Positions 29,627 through 36,785 of a DNA stretch of 36,998 nucleotides are shown here, in pieces. Every line of letters begins with the position of its first letter. The first letter of the stretch is position 1. The stretch is from a virus. The stretch lies in IMG/VR virus record IMGVR_UViG_3300031216_000031, positions 1 to 36,998 of that record, one strand, 5' to 3'. The translations under genes were made by a program, and so were the position numbers. The notes beneath the pieces are model-generated. The model had not been told where the DNA came from. It was given only the letters and a program-made list of their open reading frames with translations, and did not search any database.

Positions 29627-30046
29627 CTAAACAAGCTTATTATACTTGATATAGTCCTCTTTACTAATGTCCATAAGTTTACGGGCTGCCTCATCTGAGT
29701 CACTTAGAGTGATTGATTCAGTGTTGCTGCTTCCGCTACCTTCTGAACTAGTATTAATGTTTTCACTAAGCGCAAACACTTCTAAAGGATCTTTACCCTC
29801 TGTTAGTGCTTTAAGCTGAGCAGCGTTGATTTTCTTTTCAGAAAAAAGCTTCTCATGCTTAGCCTTAATGTCCGCGTCAGCTTGATCTTTTACAAGTTTT
29901 GCGTTCGCTTCACTAAGTGTCTTAATTTCTTCTTTTTGACCTGCCATAATTGTCTTAGCTTTTTCGCTCGCAAGCTCTAACGCTGACAACTTAACATTTA
30001 AGTCTGCTTTAACGGCGTTATGCTCGCTAAGTAGAACAGTTTCCAT
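29627..30046 (-). CDS. internal start: stand-alone scaffold protein, 139 aa
   Basis: In the same frame as the protease, ATG at 30044-30046 (Met274) is preceded by GAGG at 30052-30055, a spacing of five bases. It would give a separate helical scaffold (METVLLSEHNAVKADLNVKL...), as in Mu (gpI and gpZ) and lambda (C and Nu3). Supported by the binding site and the domain boundary; not proved. Confidence 0.65.
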   Translation of the reverse strand: METVLLSEHNAVKADLNVKLSALELASEKAKTIMAGQKEEIKTLSEANAKLVKDQADADIKAKHEKLFSEKKINAAQLKALTEGKDPLEVFALSENINTSSEGSGSSNTESITLSDSDEAARKLMDISKEDYIKYNKLV

Positions 30047-30865
30047 TTTAACCTCGTTGTTTGTTTTTGTTTTCTCTTTAAATGTTACAATAGCGTCCAT
30101 CTTTAAAAATGGTCTATTAACAAGCCCTCCACCTAATAGAGTCGGTCCGTGACTTTCTCTAGTGTGTGGATGCACATAATTATCAGTAAATTCTGGGCTA
30201 AAATACCTAAACTCTCGGTCGCTTAAACTAAGCGCGCCTTTAGGTGTCCATCTAACCTCACCGAAAAGAGTTTCACCATCGACAGATAAAAATACTGACT
30301 TAACCCAACCCGCAGCCCCGCGTTGTTCGTGATCATAGTCAATCATTAAATCTACGCCGTAAACCTCATTACTGTGATTATCTGCAAAAGACTTTAACAT
30401 ATTCTTTGTGATTGAAACCTTACCGTAACTAGCATGATAGCCCTCGACGACCGTAGCTAACTTGATAATATGGGGTAGTGCTTCATTCAATTTATAAGTT
30501 TTACTTTTTTCTGATAGGTACACTTCTAACAGACCGCCGTCGATGGCATCTATTTTCAAGACGCCGACGACCGCGACTACTCCATTAGCCAGCTCAAGTC
30601 CTTTGAGCGTTGACTCAATGAATTCTCTATCATCTAGTTGGTGTACAGTGATGCCCCCACCGCTATCAACTACTACTTCTACTTCATAGCCATGTTCTCT
30701 AGCATATAGCTTCGCATCTTCCTCAGTAGGGTAGACGCTTTTGTCAAATTTTAATGATTGCAGCATTGAGTTAGGGTCGATATCGTTAGAAGCTAATATC
30801 TCCTCGACCTCGTCAATAGACTCAAAATACTTTTTCTGCATTAGAATATTTTTTAATAAGTCCAT
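29627..30865 (-). CDS. prohead protease with C-terminal scaffold, Mu gpI-like
   Basis: 412 residues. An N-terminal extension of about 100 residues (with SVYPTEEDAKLYAREHGY) precedes the protease domain (about 105-270), which shows DLMIDYDHEQ (173-181), YFSPEF (221-226, likely serine) and GGGLVNRPF (245-253). The C-terminal part from Met274 is charged and helical: the scaffold. The scaffold is removed when the head matures. The gene is fused or adjacent (one-base overlap) to the portal gene upstream. Confidence 0.85.
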   Translation of the reverse strand: MDLLKNILMQKKYFESIDEVEEILASNDIDPNSMLQSLKFDKSVYPTEEDAKLYAREHGYEVEVVVDSGGGITVHQLDDREFIESTLKGLELANGVVAVVGVLKIDAIDGGLLEVYLSEKSKTYKLNEALPHIIKLATVVEGYHASYGKVSITKNMLKSFADNHSNEVYGVDLMIDYDHEQRGAAGWVKSVFLSVDGETLFGEVRWTPKGALSLSDREFRYFSPEFTDNYVHPHTRESHGPTLLGGGLVNRPFLKMDAIVTFKEKTKTNNEVKMETVLLSEHNAVKADLNVKLSALELASEKAKTIMAGQKEEIKTLSEANAKLVKDQADADIKAKHEKLFSEKKINAAQLKALTEGKDPLEVFALSENINTSSEGSGSSNTESITLSDSDEAARKLMDISKEDYIKYNKLV

Positions 30866-33153
30866 TATAATTTATCCTCACCCTCATTATTTAATATATC
30901 AACCATGTTGGCAAGCCTTTCGTACTCAGATAATGTTTTGCTCTTGCGGTCCTCTTTGCTAATAGGCGGTAGCGGCTCTATTTCAGGCTTTACCTTCGCG
31001 CTGTTTGTTACCGCTGTCACATAGGACTTGCAGTTGTGATGTAATGGTGGTGAGTAGCTCAAGAATTCGGCATCGTCTTTAGAAAATACCTTTCCAGCTA
31101 GCTTTTTACAGATAGCTGCTACCGGGTCAAAGTTATTAAATTTAAATGCATATATTTGCTCTAATACTTCTGGCGCATAGAAAAACTCGTTGCGTGTTTG
31201 GTTAACTACAGTGCTGGCTACATTCTGAGACGCTGTATCTATAGCACCCGCGTCTATATAAGCTGTGGCAGCGTCGTCAATTTCTTTTGTTATGGCTAGA
31301 ACACTATCACTAGTCTGCGATGTACTCATAAACTGAAACGATACACGATCAGCCAGGTCAGCCGCTTGCTTGTCTACGATTCTGTTAGCTTGAAGCTGTA
31401 ATAGTTTTCTAACGTGTGCTGGCAGTGCAGAAAAATCGTTATCGACAAACTTGACTGTCTCGACCTCGTCTAGTAGTGCAAGCATAGAGTCGTTGGCAGC
31501 TAACTTAGTGTTGCTAGCTGCAGGTACTTCTTTTCTGACGTCTGCCAGGGCTTTGGTAGCCGTAGTTGTTAAGATACCTTTTAACTGTCTCTTGTACTGA
31601 GCTATATAGCCTATCTTAATGTTATCGACGGCTTTTAACTTTCCACTCTCCGGCAATGACTTATATTTTTTCATTACATCAAAGATAAGCTTATCTTTCA
31701 TTTGTACTAGGTTTGATCTCATTGCTTCTCTGATATCGTCGCGCTGAGTTTCCATTAATTTCTTTGGTGTCTCTGCTAGCTTTACAGTTTCACTAAGCTG
31801 TACGTCCTCGTCTACGATCTGATCTGATTGCTCATCATTATCATTACCGCTATTAGTATTATCTGTGTCAGGAGGCGTATCATCTGGATTACCATCATCC
31901 AAGCTTTCACCGTTGTCAAGTAATGCACCCTCGTCTTTGTTTGGCAGCCCGTGTGATCGTCTTAGGTAATCATGTAACGACTCGTCTTTACTTATTACGC
32001 CCGCGTTAGTATAGCCCGTAACTATTTCCATTAACTCCTTACCGACCCTGTCGTTAATGCCTGAGCATTTCATAGCGGGGAAGTTTTCAAACTCATCACC
32101 GTAGTTTAGAGCCATTAAGTTAGGTATTAATTCTGTATTAATCGTATCGGTAATAACTTTAGCAAAGCTGTTAACCACATTAGAGAAAAACTTTTCTAGA
32201 TTTTCGCCTAGAGCAAACGCGCCGCCGTTACCGCCTGTACCTAACTCTAAGAATGTAGCAAGTATAGCCCCTGCCATCTTCTCATCTTCTCGCTTGATAG
32301 AGTCCTCTAATTTCATAGGGTCAAAGCCATCATTCCCATGCAGATCCATTAACCAGCCCTCTGGAAACGCTAAGTACGCGTCGTGACCTGACACAAACAT
32401 GTTTAAGACTCTGATAGCCTCGATGTACTCTACGTCTGTAGGCTTAACGTCTTTAGGCACTGTTAATGTAGGTGTACCGATAGCGAACTTCTCAATTCCT
32501 ATCATCTTTAGAGTTTCTGTAATTAGTTTTCTTTTATATGGACCATATAGAGGTCTAAGAAGTGGGAAGCCGTTGTCGTCGCCCTCTTGCTCGTTAATGA
32601 ACAGTAGTAAATTATCTTTTGGTATCTCTACTTCAAGCTCATTATCCCCACTAACTTTTTGCTTAACCCATTGTAGAGCCGAGGTCTTGGCATCTACTTT
32701 CCACTCGGTCAAAGTCGTCTGGTTTCTAAAACCTAAACAGTTAAGACCTGTATAAGGTCCAAACTCTTTGTTAATTCTATTTTCATGAACAACCTCAAAC
32801 GCTGAATAGCCGTGAGGCAAAAACGTAAGGATTTCATTTAATATTTTCTTTTTAAATGGTATGTCTCTGAATAAAATATGGTCCATTAATGCAGCTGCCT
32901 CGATATCTCTTGGCTCAATGCTTGCTGGCTCTACAGTAAAGTCTGCCGCCTTGATTGGACCGTAGATAGCTGCCATAATCTTTCTAACTTGGGGGTCACT
33001 ACGACGCATTTTATTATATATCTCATGACCGCTGACGCCTACAAGGTCCGCGAGATACTCGCTCAAATAAACCATCGAGGTTATCGGCGTACCACTGTTA
33101 CCCCTAGGCGATAAGCTTAATTTTAGTTTATTCTCGTCGCTGGTTTCACTCAT
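30865..33153 (-). CDS. portal protein fused to minor head protein (Mu gp29 + gpF-like)
   Basis: A 762-residue fusion. Residues about 20-400 are a DUF935 (Mu gp29) portal: YLADLVGVSGHEIYNKMRRS, then GYSAFEVV, FPLLRPLYGP, and EDEKMAGAILATFLELG. An acidic linker rich in Asp, Asn and Pro follows (about 405-455). Residues about 455-762 are the minor head part, ending with CKKLAGKVFSKDDAEFL and the SPPLHHNCKSYV signature (gpF/SPP1 gp7 family). In Mu the two are separate genes. It forms the portal ring and carries the injection or assembly helper. Confidence 0.82.
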   Translation of the reverse strand: MSETSDENKLKLSLSPRGNSGTPITSMVYLSEYLADLVGVSGHEIYNKMRRSDPQVRKIMAAIYGPIKAADFTVEPASIEPRDIEAAALMDHILFRDIPFKKKILNEILTFLPHGYSAFEVVHENRINKEFGPYTGLNCLGFRNQTTLTEWKVDAKTSALQWVKQKVSGDNELEVEIPKDNLLLFINEQEGDDNGFPLLRPLYGPYKRKLITETLKMIGIEKFAIGTPTLTVPKDVKPTDVEYIEAIRVLNMFVSGHDAYLAFPEGWLMDLHGNDGFDPMKLEDSIKREDEKMAGAILATFLELGTGGNGGAFALGENLEKFFSNVVNSFAKVITDTINTELIPNLMALNYGDEFENFPAMKCSGINDRVGKELMEIVTGYTNAGVISKDESLHDYLRRSHGLPNKDEGALLDNGESLDDGNPDDTPPDTDNTNSGNDNDEQSDQIVDEDVQLSETVKLAETPKKLMETQRDDIREAMRSNLVQMKDKLIFDVMKKYKSLPESGKLKAVDNIKIGYIAQYKRQLKGILTTTATKALADVRKEVPAASNTKLAANDSMLALLDEVETVKFVDNDFSALPAHVRKLLQLQANRIVDKQAADLADRVSFQFMSTSQTSDSVLAITKEIDDAATAYIDAGAIDTASQNVASTVVNQTRNEFFYAPEVLEQIYAFKFNNFDPVAAICKKLAGKVFSKDDAEFLSYSPPLHHNCKSYVTAVTNSAKVKPEIEPLPPISKEDRKSKTLSEYERLANMVDILNNEGEDKL

Positions 33154-33164
33154 AGATTATTACC

Positions 33165-34814
33165 TTAATAGTTGTTGACTTTTATCCTGTCTGCGATTCT
33201 CGAAATAGTATCTCTCGTCTTGTCTGGTTTGTTAAGTGTTCTTTGTTGTGTGATAGGTGTAAATATGCCTCGCGTTAGTTTCCTGTGTCTGCCTAAGTTC
33301 GCTAACATCAGTGAGTCACTATCGTCGGGTGAACTATTACCTGTTCTTTTCTTGTAATCTTTTTTACTTTCTATTTCCATCTTACCTTTACTGTTATAAC
33401 TAAACTGTATGGTAGGTAATTCTTCTGGGTATACTGCCTCATCTAATAAATGTAATTCTTTTTTGATATCGTCAGCGAGTATGTCAAATCCCCTAGCCTT
33501 TAGGTTTACATACCTGGCATTTATTTCGTCCGCGTCTGTATTGCCTTGCTCATTCTTATGTTTATTGTCGTCGGTGTCCATTACAGGCGACTGTCCAAAA
33601 TGTACCTCGATTACTTCTACGTGGTTGTCTCGTCTATAGTGATCGTGCAAATTATCGTACACACCCGCACCGACACCCGTAGCATCTACTAGTATACGTG
33701 TCTTAGGGTAGTTAATTTTCTCGAACTCAACTAACTGAATTACATGACCACTAACTACAGTGGTTGACCGCTGGCTTAGGGTTTTTCTGCCTGTCTGTTT
33801 GGCTCCTACTAGTGTAGTAATGCTCGTATCATCATCACCAAACCGTGCCACATCGACACCGATACAGCGTATCTCTGCATAGTCATGTTTGAGATCTCTC
33901 CTCATGGCTGCCTCGACATCGGCTAACTGTACTAGTACGTCCTCGTCTACATCAGGGAATTGACCTAGAGCTTTTGATTGAAATAATGGATGATCTATGC
34001 CCCACTTTAAAGCCTTAGCCATAACCCACCGGCATGACAACAAATGCGGTACGGGTTTTTCATAATTAGCTATCATCAATAATCTCTCGTCCTTATCCAT
34101 TTCTTTAAGGCGGCTTAATTCTCTTTTTAATTTATGTAGGTTAGTTATACCGTTGGCTATTAAGTTTGGAGAGTCAAAGCAAGATAAATATACGTTAAAC
34201 CACGAGTCGTCTGAGAAAGTTTTATAAAATTCACTAGCCTTAGTTGTAGGGTTGGCGATAGCTACAAACTTGACAATGATACCCGAGGTAAGTAGCCCTT
34301 CTGCCATTTTCCATATGTCGGCGGGTATTCCTGTAGCCTCGTCAAAAATCACCAGGATATAGTCGGCATGGAAACCTTGGAAAGCTGAGCCTGATTGTTC
34401 TTTACTATCGCTGGCTGCCTCTTTTTGAGGTGAAAAGCCCATAGCATACCACTCAGGACCTATCTGCCACTCAGTAGTAAGCATCTTACCACCTAACGGG
34501 TGCTTAGACTCAGCGTGTGCTGTACGCATTTCTCCCCATAGCAGTTTCTTTATCTGTCTGCCTGTAGGTGCTGTAGTAATTACTTTTGAATTCTTGTAAG
34601 CAGCTGTAAACCACAAGGCAATGCGTGCCATGCTCCAGGTCTTACCTACTGAATGTGTCGCCGCTATAGAGACGCGATCGTATAACGCAATAGAGCGTAA
34701 TATCTTCTCACGTTGAAAGTCTTGAAGTGTCTCTACCCCTAAGACCTCGTCGAAAAAGAATTCAGGACCGTTAACCCCCTGCATCTTATCTATAAAGCTC
34801 ATTTCACTAGTCAT
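33165..34814 (-). CDS. terL: terminase large subunit (TerL)
   Basis: A packaging motor of 549 residues (ATG 34814; a start at 34802 is also possible). Walker A ATHSVGKT (52-59), Walker B ILVIFDEA (153-160), coupling motif AIANPTT (195-201); the nuclease half has GVDVARFGDDDTS and ILVDATGVGAGVYD. It translocates DNA into the head and cuts it. An upstream in-frame start exists but would lie in the divergent promoter region and adds an unlikely Cys/His-rich stretch. No Shine-Dalgarno site is visible at either start. Confidence 0.93.
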   Translation of the reverse strand: MTSEMSFIDKMQGVNGPEFFFDEVLGVETLQDFQREKILRSIALYDRVSIAATHSVGKTWSMARIALWFTAAYKNSKVITTAPTGRQIKKLLWGEMRTAHAESKHPLGGKMLTTEWQIGPEWYAMGFSPQKEAASDSKEQSGSAFQGFHADYILVIFDEATGIPADIWKMAEGLLTSGIIVKFVAIANPTTKASEFYKTFSDDSWFNVYLSCFDSPNLIANGITNLHKLKRELSRLKEMDKDERLLMIANYEKPVPHLLSCRWVMAKALKWGIDHPLFQSKALGQFPDVDEDVLVQLADVEAAMRRDLKHDYAEIRCIGVDVARFGDDDTSITTLVGAKQTGRKTLSQRSTTVVSGHVIQLVEFEKINYPKTRILVDATGVGAGVYDNLHDHYRRDNHVEVIEVHFGQSPVMDTDDNKHKNEQGNTDADEINARYVNLKARGFDILADDIKKELHLLDEAVYPEELPTIQFSYNSKGKMEIESKKDYKKRTGNSSPDDSDSLMLANLGRHRKLTRGIFTPITQQRTLNKPDKTRDTISRIADRIKVNNY

Positions 34815-34821
34815 TAGTCTG

Positions 34822-34851
34822 ATTTTACATACGTGTATAACGCAATGACAA
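34822..34851 (-). promoter_or_regulatory. late promoter before terL
   Basis: On the minus strand TTGTCA (34846-34851), an 18-base spacer and TAAAAT (34822-34827). The -10 lies seven bases before the terL ATG, so the message would start at or near the ATG (leaderless), as for terS. Confidence 0.45.
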
Positions 34852-34885
34852 GTAATATTAGTATGCTTTTCGATTACATAACCCA

Positions 34886-34897
34886 TATAATTTAGGT
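34886..34897 (+). promoter_or_regulatory. -10 box next to the metallopeptidase start
   Basis: TATAAT at 34886-34891, followed by TTAGGT and the ATG at 34898. The -35 is weak. The arrangement is like that at terS (TATATT, TTAGGT, ATG) and suggests a leaderless message. Confidence 0.4.
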
Positions 34898-35188
34898 ATG
34901 ACATTTAAAATAAAAAGATCCCATAATATTCTAGGCACAACATATAAGACTAAGTTTTTAAAAAAGCTCGATTGGTTTATGGGTTTGTGTAAGTTCAAAG
35001 AAAAAGAAATACATATCGCACCCCATGATAGCCTGTATGAATTAAAGCATACATTGCTACATGAGATAATACACGCGACTTGCCATGAAAGCGGCGCAAA
35101 CCAGACACAAGTTATAGAGCTTGAGGAAGTACTATGCACTGTCCTGGCGACCGCGATATTAAAGAATTACGATATCACTAACTACTAG
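34898..35188 (+). CDS. small HExxH metallopeptidase-like protein, 96 aa
   Basis: A minimal zinc metallopeptidase: LLHEIIHATCHES gives HEIIH (His55, Glu56, His59), and ELEEVLCTVL (Glu74-77) may supply the third ligand, as in ImmA/IrrE- or SprT-type enzymes. The target is unknown; ImmA-type proteins cleave phage repressors, SprT types act on DNA-protein crosslinks. It is the only rightward gene in a leftward region, next to terL. The -10 abuts the start codon. Confidence 0.75.
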   Translation: MTFKIKRSHNILGTTYKTKFLKKLDWFMGLCKFKEKEIHIAPHDSLYELKHTLLHEIIHATCHESGANQTQVIELEEVLCTVLATAILKNYDITNY

Positions 35189-35412
35189 GTTAATCTTAAT
35201 TTAGTTGTTTTAGCCTCGACCATTTGTTTATTATTTGACTCTAATGTGTCGTAATGAGCCTCAAGCTTTCTAACTATATCCTCTAACTCACACACCAAGC
35301 GGTTACTCTCTTTTCTCTCTATAACGTTTCCAAGGTCTAGCATATCTATTCGGCATGTTAATTCGTGCGCGTATATATGTAGTTTAGTAGCTTCTTCGCG
35401 TTCAATAATCAT
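35185..35412 (-). CDS. hypothetical coiled-coil protein, 75 aa
   Basis: A helical protein, MIIEREEATKLHIYAHELTC and on, with heptad-like spacing to the end. ATG at 35410-35412 has GGAAGG five bases upstream; the longer TTG start lacks a site. Its stop overlaps the stop of the opposing metallopeptidase gene by four bases. Function unknown. Confidence 0.6.
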   Translation of the reverse strand: MIIEREEATKLHIYAHELTCRIDMLDLGNVIERKESNRLVCELEDIVRKLEAHYDTLESNNKQMVEAKTTKLRLT

Positions 35413-35480
35413 AATCCCTTCCAATGTTCGTCTATAAGCTCACCGCATATCTCGCATAGTATTCCTGTTGCTTCACACAT
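35409..35480 (-). CDS. 23-residue CxxC micropeptide (tentative)
   Basis: ATG at 35478-35480 overlaps the stop of the gene before it (TAATG), and its stop overlaps the ATG of the next gene (ATGA). The peptide MCEATGILCEICGELIDEHW has a CEIC pair and a further Cys and His that could bind zinc. The overlaps at both ends support translation; its end contains the next gene's binding site, so a coupling role is also possible. Confidence 0.45.
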   Translation of the reverse strand: MCEATGILCEICGELIDEHWKGL

Positions 35481-35938
35481 TATTTAACGCCCTCAATAAT
35501 CTCTTTAATCCGAGCTGCTTGCTCTGCGGTTACTTCTGCTTCTAGGATGTTGAAATCTTTTAAGGTTTTTTTGATTGGGTTAGGTAATCGGGTTAGCTCT
35601 TTAAAGTGTCGGTCATTGTTTAAGTTTTTAAGCTTCTCGCTGTTAAATGTAAAATAAGGCTCATTCTCCTCATTATTAACAAAGCCAAATACATCTCCGT
35701 AATTATTAATAAATTTATGCCCGTCAACCATATCTTTCATTATTTCTAGTCGGGTTTTTGGTAGTATTTCTAGGTCTTCTCTTTCATAGTAAGTTGTACG
35801 GTTATCAGAAGGTATAAACACCACAATTGGTATGGATGTTTCCCTATCGTCAAGAATAAAAACACCCTCTTGCCCTAAATAATCACAATCCTTGTCAATT
35901 ACCTTTACTCTGTCTCCGAATTTTAATTCTTGTTTCAT
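35480..35938 (-). CDS. SH3/KOW-like small protein, 152 aa (complete copy)
   Basis: The full version of the gene cut off at 1-148. The N-terminal part (FGDRVKVIDKDCDYLGQEGV, about 1-60) is likely a small beta barrel; the rest has a YFTFNSEKLKNLNND region and a helical end with TAEQAARIKEIIEG. The function is not recognised. The first 148 bases share 144 identities with the copy at 1-148, including a 127-base exact match. GGAG lies 7 bases before the ATG. Confidence 0.7.
   Translation of the reverse strand: MKQELKFGDRVKVIDKDCDYLGQEGVFILDDRETSIPIVVFIPSDNRTTYYEREDLEILPKTRLEIMKDMVDGHKFINNYGDVFGFVNNEENEPYFTFNSEKLKNLNNDRHFKELTRLPNPIKKTLKDFNILEAEVTAEQAARIKEIIEGVK
35791..35938. repeat. near-identical repeat of window positions 1-148
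   Basis: 35791-35917 is identical to 1-127; the next 21 bases up to the shared start codon carry four differences. The match reaches the window's left edge, so its true left end is not seen. Confidence 0.95.
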
Positions 35939-36081
35939 TATTTTAACTCCTTCTTTTTTAACTTTAACTCAATAGCCGCCTCAATAAACGCCTTAATACT
36001 TATGCCCGTTTTTGCATTATGTATTCTCATTTTTACCGCCAGCTCTTTATCAATTTTCACATAAATGTTTTCTGTTTTCAT
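35938..36081 (-). CDS. ribbon-helix-helix-like protein, 47 aa
   Basis: MKTENIYVKIDKELAVKMRI with a strand (NIYVKI) and helices (KELAVKMRIHNA, ISIKAFIEAAIEL) is a classic ribbon-helix-helix layout (Arc/CopG type). Probably a small repressor of the local promoters. It overlaps the start of the next gene by one base (TAATG). Not in any list of longer frames but supported by AAGG before the ATG. Confidence 0.65.
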   Translation of the reverse strand: MKTENIYVKIDKELAVKMRIHNAKTGISIKAFIEAAIELKLKKKELK

Positions 36082-36119
36082 TTTTACCTTTTTGATTTGG
36101 TTATTTTTATTGCTTTTTG

Positions 36120-36368
36120 TTAATCTTCAAAAAATTCGCTATCAAATATATTTTCAGTAACATTACTGCCATATTTGTCGTAAACATAAACTTTAACAGT
36201 AGTTAGCTCCTGATCTTCCATTTTCAATCGACTCTCAAACTCTAAATATTCATCCATCTTCTTAATTTCACTAAAACTAAATTCTTCTTTTAATCTCTTA
36301 ATAACACTGAGTTCATCAACTTCCATTAGTTCAGCATTTTTATAAGTCGAAAATTTTAAATAATACAT
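36120..36368 (-). CDS. hypothetical protein, 82 aa
   Basis: Not recognised. ATG at 36366-36368 preceded by AAAGGATTT (the longer frame upstream runs through the leader). Acidic, with a central helix (VIKRLKEEFSFSEIKKMD) and a beta C-terminus. Its promoter and leader are a copy of those at 36719-36785. Confidence 0.65.
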   Translation of the reverse strand: MYYLKFSTYKNAELMEVDELSVIKRLKEEFSFSEIKKMDEYLEFESRLKMEDQELTTVKVYVYDKYGSNVTENIFDSEFFED

Positions 36369-36428
36369 AATAAATCCTTTGTTGTTGTTGTTTTTTAAAG
36401 TATATATCAATATATATTTATATACAAG
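36369..36428 (-). promoter_or_regulatory. duplicated promoter and AAC-repeat leader (copy 1)
   Basis: On the minus strand TTGTAT (36422-36427), 17 bases, TATACT (36399-36404), followed by a leader with repeated AAC triplets (AACAACAACAACAAAGGA) to the ATG. A 29-base block around the promoter matches 36750-36778 at 27 positions. Confidence 0.55.
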
Positions 36429-36439
36429 CTTTTTTTCAC

Positions 36440-36718
36440 TTACGCCACCTCTCTTAATGCACCAGATGATTTTAAGTAACTAATAAGAGCTGTTGGAGAC
36501 CCAACATAAAACCATGGCTTAATGTCATAGTGATAATTGTCATTAGATTCCTCTAGCTTGTCGTTATTAAGCTCTAGTCTTAAAATAACTGCTTCCCCAT
36601 CTTGGTCATTAAACTTAGCAATATACTCACTGTTTACAATAGCCGTTAAAGTGTTTCCCTCTCTTTTGAATTCAATATTGATTTTCTTAAACTTGTTGAT
36701 TACTGATTTTGTTTTCAT
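36440..36718 (-). CDS. hypothetical protein, 92 aa
   Basis: Not recognised. ATG at 36716-36718 behind AAAGGAAAAAAA; the longer frame would run through the promoter. A charged start (MKTKSVINKFKKINIEFKRE), beta middle, and helical end (SPTALISYLKSSGALREVA). A single-gene unit with the copied promoter. Confidence 0.65.
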   Translation of the reverse strand: MKTKSVINKFKKINIEFKREGNTLTAIVNSEYIAKFNDQDGEAVILRLELNNDKLEESNDNYHYDIKPWFYVGSPTALISYLKSSGALREVA

Positions 36719-36778
36719 TTTTTTTCCTTTGTTGTTAGTGTTGTTATCATTGTATATCAATATATATATATATACAAG
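36719..36778 (-). promoter_or_regulatory. duplicated promoter and AAC-repeat leader (copy 2)
   Basis: TTGTAT (36772-36777), 17 bases, TACAAT (36749-36754) on the minus strand, then AACAACACTAACAACAAAGGA. The AT-repeat spacer plus TTGTATA...TATACAA arms form an inverted repeat that might be an operator. Confidence 0.55.
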
Positions 36779-36785
36779 CATTATT

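Noticed and set aside
15766-33107. Further TACCCC/CCCCTA strings at about 15760 and 33098
   Set aside because: They lie inside coding regions of the fibre and portal genes and lack the full ten-base element.
34815-34904. Longer N-terminus of the terminase large subunit
   Set aside because: It would overlap the divergent gene at 34898 and the promoter region; the added Cys/His-rich residues do not resemble TerL starts.
36719-36781. Longer N-terminus of the 92-aa protein, and the longer one of the 82-aa protein
   Set aside because: The extra codons cover AT-repeat promoter and AAC leader DNA; the inner ATG codons have proper ribosome sites.
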